Below the pieces are notes generated by a model, which saw only the letters and a program-made list of their open reading frames with translations, made no database searches and was not told where the DNA came from. Of a stretch of 64,000 nucleotides of DNA, positions 59,231 to 64,000 are shown piece after piece; positions within the stretch are counted from its first letter, which is position 1, and every line of letters starts with the position of its first letter. Both the position numbers and the translations under genes were made by a program. The DNA comes from Mesorhizobium onobrychidis (lineage in GTDB: Bacteria; Pseudomonadota; Alphaproteobacteria; Rhizobiales; Rhizobiaceae), in assembly GCF_024707545.1 (NCBI RefSeq), contig NZ_CP062229.1, positions 434,001 through 498,000 of the forward strand. The letters run 5' to 3'.

Positions 59231-59766
59231 CTTTCCAGACACTCTCTGAGCTTCAACAGGCTGCGCCGCAGCCAGGTCCGCATCGTGTTCAGCGGCACGC
59301 CATGGCGTACGGCCAGTTCGGCATAGCTTTCGCCGTCCAGATAGGCGCCCCGGACGGCCGCCGCCCGGGGCTTTTCCAATTCATCGAGACAACGATAGAT
59401 GCGCTCGGATTCACCGCCCGCAACAACCGCAGCCTCCGGTCCCGGCGCCGGATCGGCCACCTCGAGCGCGGCATCGATGTAGGCGGCAGGCTCTCGCCGC
59501 GCCCTTATCCGGTCGATCGCATGATTGCGCGCAATGGCCACCAGCCAGGAAATCGGGCTTAGATCCGAGACGGCGAAACGATCCGCCTTCGTCCATATCT
59601 TGACGAAGACCTCTTGCAGCGCCTCTTCTGCCTCTCCCCGGTCCTTCAATACACGAAGGCAAACGCCAAAAAGTTTCGCGCTGGTCTGCCGGTAGAGCAG
59701 ATCGAACGCAGCCCGGTCCTTCATCGAAGTCTGGACAATCAGATTGCTGATATCCTGCGGCGTCAT
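59227..59766 (-). CDS. ECF sigma factor (SigK-like)
   Basis: This 179-aa group IV sigma factor has region 2 (AAFDLLYRQTSAKLFGVCLRVLKDRGEAEEALQEVFVKIWTKADRF, then the -10 recognition helix SWLVAIARNHAIDRIRARR) and region 4 (YAELAVRHGVPLNTMRTWLRRSLLKLRECL). It is cotranscribed with its anti-sigma factor. The probable target is the fasciclin gene downstream and perhaps its own promoter. The start lacks a clear ribosome site; MKDRAAF 14 codons on is possible. Confidence 0.94.
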   Translation of the reverse strand: MTPQDISNLIVQTSMKDRAAFDLLYRQTSAKLFGVCLRVLKDRGEAEEALQEVFVKIWTKADRFAVSDLSPISWLVAIARNHAIDRIRARREPAAYIDAALEVADPAPGPEAAVVAGGESERIYRCLDELEKPRAAAVRGAYLDGESYAELAVRHGVPLNTMRTWLRRSLLKLRECLER

Positions 59767-59871
59767 CGGCTGTCAAATTAGGCGATTGCAATCTATTTGC
59801 AACGGCGGAAGCGTTCTGGGCAGCGAGAGCGTCGTGAACTTCGATTGCCAAGAAAAGAGCCGATTTTGTTT

Positions 59872-59920
59872 GAGCATCGGATTTTCTCAAAACCGGTTTC
59901 CACTTTTGGGTCCGATGCTC
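59872..59920. repeat. Rhizobial hairpin repeat
   Basis: GAGCATCGGA (59872-59881) and TCCGATGCTC (59911-59920) form a perfect 10-bp stem around a loop containing AAAACCGGTTTCCACTTTTG, a sequence type widespread between rhizobial genes. It lies between the divergent sigK and amidase genes. Confidence 0.8.
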
Positions 59921-59949
59921 TAGCTTGCCAATATTTGGGGGAAGCAAGA

Positions 59950-61446
59950 ATGTCCGTCGAACGGGCCTTGTGGGAACATGACGCAATCGGCCTGGCCGGC
60001 CTGGTGCGCAAGGGAGAAATCTCGCCGCAGGAGCTCGTCGATGCGGCGATCGCTCGGGCCGAGGCCACTCGCCCGGACATCAATGCCATCGCCGAGCCGC
60101 TTTACGAGGCGGCGCGGACGCGGGCGAAAACCATCGACCGCAAGCTGCCGCTGGCCGGTGTGCCCTTTGCCCTGAAGGATCTCGGCATCGCCATGAAAGG
60201 CGTGCCGACGCACGGCGGCAGCCGCATTCCGGCTTTCGTTGCCGATTTCGACTCGGTGATGACCGAACGCCATCTGGCCGCCGGCCTTGTCCCGATCGCC
60301 ACCAGCACCTCGCCCGAACATGGGCTGAGGCTGATGACCGAATCCACCGCTTTCGGCATCACCCGCAATCCGTGGAATACGGCCCATACCAGCGGCGGCT
60401 CGTCCGGGGGTGCGGCGGCGCTGGTCGCGGCCGGCGTCGTGCCGGTGGCACATGCTTCGGATGGCGGTGGCTCGATCCGCGTTCCCGCCGCCTGCACCGG
60501 GCTGGTCGGGCTGAAAACCTCGCGCGGCCGTGTGCCGCTGTCGCCGCTCGTCACCGAAAGCTGGTACGGTCTGGTCGTCGACCACGCCGTTGCCCGCTCG
60601 GTCCGGGATTCGGCCTTGCTGCTCGACCTGACGCATGGACCCGATCCGCTGTCACCGTATGCGGCGCCGCCGCCGAGGGGAACTTTTGCCGCCGCGGCGG
60701 CGCGCGACCCCGGCAAGCTGAAACTGGCCGTCTACCGGAAATCGCCGCTCGGCCTGCCGATATCGGCCGAGACGCCGACGGCACTGGACACGGCTATGGC
60801 ATTGGCGCGCGAAGGCGGCCATACGATCGAGGAGATCGACCTGCCCTATATCGGTCGCGACTTCATCGCCGATTTCGCCAGGACGGTGGCTGCGGCAGTC
60901 GCCGGCGCGATGCGCATTGAAGTCTTGCGCGTCGGCCGCTCCGTTTCGGGCGACGTCGAGCGCGCCACGCGTCTGATGAGCCGCTTCGGCGAGATCGTCT
61001 CGGCCGGCGAGATCTACGCCGGCCTGCAGCGGCTGCATGCCACGTCACGCCGCCTGATCACCGAGACCGCGCCGTACGATGCCGTGCTGATGCCGGTTAT
61101 CGCCCATCCGCCGCTCGCCTGCGGCGCCATGGACCCGAAGGGCGCCGATGCGTTCATAGAGGACGTGCTCGACAGGCTGCGGCTTGCCCGTCTGCTGAAA
61201 TTCAAGCCGCTGTTCGGCCAGTTGATGGACAAGAGCCTGTGGTTCACCCCCTGGCCGGCGATCCAGAACGTCAGCGGCCAGCCGTCGATCGCGCTGCCTG
61301 TCCATGTCACCGATGCCGGCCTGCCGCTCGGCATCCAGGCCGCCGGCCGCCCCGGCGACGAGGAGACCTTGTTGTCCTTCGCCGCGCAAATGGAAAAGAT
61401 TTCGGGATGGCAGGCGCGGCGGGCGCCGCTGCAGATGCCGGCATAA
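59950..61446 (+). CDS. Amidase signature family enzyme
   Basis: This 498-aa amide hydrolase has the complete Ser-cisSer-Lys triad: Lys in PFALKDLGIAMKG (near 77), cis-Ser in HTSGGSSGGAAALVAAGVVPVAHASDGGGSIRVPAA and the Ser nucleophile in the same stretch. The start at 59950 has GGGGGAAG upstream; the longer frame runs through the hairpin repeat. It is not part of gatCAB. The substrate could be an aryl or aliphatic amide. Confidence 0.92.
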   Translation: MSVERALWEHDAIGLAGLVRKGEISPQELVDAAIARAEATRPDINAIAEPLYEAARTRAKTIDRKLPLAGVPFALKDLGIAMKGVPTHGGSRIPAFVADFDSVMTERHLAAGLVPIATSTSPEHGLRLMTESTAFGITRNPWNTAHTSGGSSGGAAALVAAGVVPVAHASDGGGSIRVPAACTGLVGLKTSRGRVPLSPLVTESWYGLVVDHAVARSVRDSALLLDLTHGPDPLSPYAAPPPRGTFAAAAARDPGKLKLAVYRKSPLGLPISAETPTALDTAMALAREGGHTIEEIDLPYIGRDFIADFARTVAAAVAGAMRIEVLRVGRSVSGDVERATRLMSRFGEIVSAGEIYAGLQRLHATSRRLITETAPYDAVLMPVIAHPPLACGAMDPKGADAFIEDVLDRLRLARLLKFKPLFGQLMDKSLWFTPWPAIQNVSGQPSIALPVHVTDAGLPLGIQAAGRPGDEETLLSFAAQMEKISGWQARRAPLQMPA

Positions 61447-61539
61447 AGCGGGCCGATTTCACCTGATGTGACAGCAAAGCCGTTTGCCCCCTGCGCCAAT
61501 TCCCGCTAAGACGCCGCCGTTCATGCCAAGCTGGGAACC

Positions 61540-62439
61540 ATGCCGATGACGGACCTCGCCGCCACCGCCGAAATGCAGGCCGCGCTGCTTTCGAGGGCGC
61601 TGCCCTATATGCAGCGCTACGAAAACAAGACGGTCGTGGTCAAATATGGCGGCCATGCCATGGGCGACATTGCGCTCGGCAAGGCCTTCGCCCGCGACAT
61701 CGCGCTGCTGAAACAATCCGGCGTCAACCCGATCGTCGTTCATGGCGGCGGCCCGCAGATCGGCGCCATGCTGAGCAAGATGGGCATCGAATCGAAGTTC
61801 GAAGGCGGCCTGCGCGTCACCGACCAGAAGACGGTCGAGATCGTCGAGATGGTGCTGGCCGGCTCGATCAACAAGGAGATCGTCGCGCTGATCAATGCCG
61901 AGGGCGAGTGGGCGATCGGCTTGTGCGGCAAGGACGGCAACATGGTTTTCGCCGAAAAGGCGCGCAAGACCATGATCGACCCGGACTCCAATATCGAGCG
62001 CGTGCTCGATCTCGGCTTCGTCGGCGAGCCGATCGAGGTCGACCGCACGCTGCTCGACCTTCTGGCGCGGTCCGAAATGATCCCGGTGCTGGCGCCGGTG
62101 GCGCCGGGCCGCGACGGCCACACCTACAACATCAATGCCGACACCTTCGCCGGCGCGATTGCCGGTGCCTGCCAGGCGACACGCCTTTTGTTCCTCACCG
62201 ACGTGCCCGGCGTGCTCGACAAGAACAAGAAGCTCATCGATGAACTGACCGTGGCCGAGGCCAAGGCCTTGATCAAGGACGGCACGGTGTCGGGCGGCAT
62301 GATCCCCAAGGTCGAGACCTGCATCGAGGCGATCGAGCGCGGCGTCGAGGGCGTCGTCATCCTCAACGGCAAGACGCCGCATTCGGTGCTGCTCGAACTG
62401 TTTACCGAACACGGCGCCGGCACCCTGATCGTGCCTTGA
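61540..62439 (+). CDS. argB: Acetylglutamate kinase
   Basis: This 299-aa second enzyme of arginine synthesis phosphorylates N-acetylglutamate. The sequence has [11 protein letters not shown], the substrate loop [81 protein letters not shown] and [18 protein letters not shown]. The N-terminal helix present in arginine-inhibited hexameric forms ([19 protein letters not shown]) is there. In many rhizobia it follows engB directly; here 8.4 kb intervene. Confidence 0.98.
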   Translation: MPMTDLAATAEMQAALLSRALPYMQRYENKTVVVKYGGHAMGDIALGKAFARDIALLKQSGVNPIVVHGGGPQIGAMLSKMGIESKFEGGLRVTDQKTVEIVEMVLAGSINKEIVALINAEGEWAIGLCGKDGNMVFAEKARKTMIDPDSNIERVLDLGFVGEPIEVDRTLLDLLARSEMIPVLAPVAPGRDGHTYNINADTFAGAIAGACQATRLLFLTDVPGVLDKNKKLIDELTVAEAKALIKDGTVSGGMIPKVETCIEAIERGVEGVVILNGKTPHSVLLELFTEHGAGTLIVP

Positions 62440-62497
62440 GCGCAGGCCGACACCTGGTCGGGCAGAAGTCCAGGGCGGCGCAAGCGCCAGGGCGAAC

Positions 62498-62980
62498 TCA
62501 TCGCCTGAGGTGCCCAAGCGGCACGTGGCCCGGCCCCTTGATGTTCTGCAGCACGAGCTGCGTGTGGACATCGCGCACGCCGTCGAGCCGCATCAGCCGG
62601 TGCATGACAAAGGCGTTGAGCTCGTCGACCGACGGCACCATCACATGCAGCAGGAAATCGTAGTCGCCGGTCATCGTCCAGCACGACGACACCTCGTCCA
62701 TGCGCTGCACGGCGGCGATGAAGGTTTCGGGCGAACCGTCGCTGTGGGTTACCAGGCGCACCTGAATGAACACTTCGACCATCAGGCCGATGGCGCGGCG
62801 GCTGAGCACAGCGGCAAAGCCCTTGATGATGCCGGCGCTCTGAAGAGCCTCGAAGCGGCGCGCGCATGGCGTCGTCGAAAGGCCGATCTCCTGGGCCAGT
62901 TCGGACACCGGCTTGCGCCCATCGCGCTGCAAGATATCGAGCATCTTGATCTCAAAATCGTCAAACTGAGGCACTTTCAC
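62498..62980 (-). CDS. Lrp/AsnC family regulator
   Basis: This 160-aa regulator has the HTH at residues 7-60 (DDFEIKMLDILQRDGRKPVSELAQEIGLSTTPCARRFEALQSAGIIKGF). The RAM effector domain (VEVFIQVRLVTHSDGSPETFIAAVQRMDEVSSCWTMTGDYDFLLHVMVPSVDELNAFV) follows. It is divergent from phhA and probably activates it in response to an aromatic amino acid. Confidence 0.95.
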   Translation of the reverse strand: MKVPQFDDFEIKMLDILQRDGRKPVSELAQEIGLSTTPCARRFEALQSAGIIKGFAAVLSRRAIGLMVEVFIQVRLVTHSDGSPETFIAAVQRMDEVSSCWTMTGDYDFLLHVMVPSVDELNAFVMHRLMRLDGVRDVHTQLVLQNIKGPGHVPLGHLRR

Positions 62981-63109
62981 TCTCCTGCAGCTTTGCTGTG
63001 GTGGCTTTTACCTCAAATCGCCTGTTCGGGCCATCATCAAAGCGGATTTGCCTCACCGGACCCGGCTAAACTTTTATGATGTTAGTCGTGATTTCCAGGG
63101 AGAACAGCC

Positions 63110-63946
63110 ATGACGATGAGCGTTGCCGATTACGCCCGCGAATGCGCGGCGCAAGGCCTTCGCGGCGACTATTCGGTCTGCCGTGCCGATTTCACCGTGG
63201 AGCAGAGCTACAACTACACTGCCGACGAGCAGGCGGTGTGGCGTACACTGTGCGACCGCCAGACGAAGCTGACTAAAAAGTTGGCACACCGGTCCTATCT
63301 CGACGGCGTCGCCACGCTGGGCCTGCTCGACAAGATTCCGGATTTCGGTGTCGTCAGCGAAAAGCTGCGCAAGCTTACCGGTTGGGAAATCGTCGCCGTG
63401 CCGGGCCTCATTCCCGCACCAGCCTTCTTCGTCCACCTCGCCAACCGCCGCTTTCCGGTGACCAACTGGCTGCGGACGAAACAAGAGCTCGACTACATCG
63501 TCGAGCCGGATATGTTCCACGACTTCTTCGGCCATGTGCCGGCGCTGACGCAGCCGGTCTTTGCCGATTTCATGCAGATGTATGGCGAGAAGGCCGAGCA
63601 TCTGATCGCGCTCGGCGGCGACGAGATGATCAGCCGCCTCTACTGGTACACTGTCGAATACGGGCTGATCCAGGAAGCAGGCCAACCGCTGAAGGCTTTC
63701 GGCGCCGGGCTGATGTCGTCCTTTGCGGAACTTCAATTCGCGATTGAAAGCAAGGACGCGCACCATGTCCCCTTCGATCTGGAAACGGTGATGCGCACCA
63801 GCTACGAGATCGACAAGTTCCAGCGCGCCTATTTCGTGCTGCCGTCCTTCGACGTTTTGCGCGATGCCTTCCAGAACGTCGCCGAAATGGCAGCGATCAT
63901 CGGACGCCACAAGGGCAAGCCGCCGCTCGACCCGGCGAAACATTAG
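63110..63946 (+). CDS. phhA: Phenylalanine 4-monooxygenase
   Basis: This 278-aa iron and pterin-dependent hydroxylase converts phenylalanine to tyrosine. The iron ligands lie in VEPDMFHDFFGHVPALTQPVF (two His) and YWYTVEYGLIQE (Glu). The pterin and substrate regions LTGWEIVAVPGLIPAPAFFVHLANRRFPVTNWLR and IDKFQRAYFVLPSFDVL are as expected. No N-terminal ACT domain is present, typical of bacterial forms. GGGAGAACAGCC precedes the ATG. The Lrp gene upstream is its likely regulator. Confidence 0.97.
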   Translation: MTMSVADYARECAAQGLRGDYSVCRADFTVEQSYNYTADEQAVWRTLCDRQTKLTKKLAHRSYLDGVATLGLLDKIPDFGVVSEKLRKLTGWEIVAVPGLIPAPAFFVHLANRRFPVTNWLRTKQELDYIVEPDMFHDFFGHVPALTQPVFADFMQMYGEKAEHLIALGGDEMISRLYWYTVEYGLIQEAGQPLKAFGAGLMSSFAELQFAIESKDAHHVPFDLETVMRTSYEIDKFQRAYFVLPSFDVLRDAFQNVAEMAAIIGRHKGKPPLDPAKH

Positions 63947-64000
63947 ACGCTGGGCGGCTCGGACGCTCCAGCCGATCGGCGCCGGCGATATTGGTGGCGC

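Overview
The window reads as chromosomal DNA of a rhizobial alphaproteobacterium, most like Mesorhizobium. The grounds are the high G+C content, the order rpmH-rnpA-yidC with engB close by, a fused SecDF, a DUF1127 small-protein pair, and palindromic intergenic repeats of the kind common in rhizobia. Species-level assignment is inference, since no database could be searched.

Layout. (1) 0-5 kb: a sugar uptake locus with an ABC ATPase (cut by the window edge) and a periplasmic binding protein, divergent from a LacI regulator, followed by a PuuE-like polysaccharide deacetylase family enzyme. (2) 5-26.7 kb: a mosaic of small regulator-plus-enzyme modules. These are HxlR/NAD-binding dehydrogenase, NTF2-like, VOC, D-Ala-D-Ala ligase, ArsR/SRPBCC (two independent pairs), SecDF, cysteine desulfurase, a Met-rich EF-hand protein, MFS + MBL hydrolase divergent from an ArsR-rhodanese fusion, GFA, a winged-helix/TolB/TPR regulator, DUF1127, a broken alpha/beta hydrolase, a DHFR-like protein, LysR/SDR and RidA. 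(3) 26.9-47.3 kb: an integration hot spot. One intact tRNA-Arg(ACG) (47.2 kb), one near-complete variant copy (31.65 kb) and three 3' fragments of the same tRNA (26.95, 32.64, 38.02 kb) all lie on the minus strand and divide the region into segments. The cargo includes an adenylate cyclase/TPR protein, a SoxR-controlled SDR/QueA-like operon, a paralogous HxlR/dehydrogenase locus destroyed by an IS481-family element, and a catabolic block (molybdopterin oxidoreductase + Fe-S subunit + cytochrome c, Tat hydrolase, LysR, and an MFS/cyclophilin-like/alcohol dehydrogenase operon). No integrase is visible. (4) 47.3-64 kb: mostly core genes. These are a sensor kinase, rpmH, rnpA, yidC, an acetyltransferase, engB, argB, an Lrp regulator and phhA. 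Between engB and argB lie a TetR/EmrAB-type efflux cassette flanked by direct repeats, a Tat-exported MsrB, a fasciclin protein with a SigK/RskA-type sigma/anti-sigma pair, and an amidase.

Regulatory structure is unusually legible here. There is a SoxR-type promoter with a 19-bp spacer centred on a perfect palindrome, a perfect 18-bp palindrome and a second half-matched site in the TetR/efflux gap, an 8+8 inverted repeat between the ArsR-rhodanese gene and its divergent operon, a two-part box conserved at both HxlR loci, and a 37-bp identical block upstream of an intact and a truncated LysR gene.

The most informative observations are the stacked tRNA-Arg att fragments, the IS481-type insertion whose 6-bp target duplication fits NCTAGN and supplies the transposase stop codon, the SoxR-SDR-QueA-like operon, and an ArsR-rhodanese fusion whose only cysteines are in the rhodanese loop. 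I did not find a clearly new defence or biosynthetic system.
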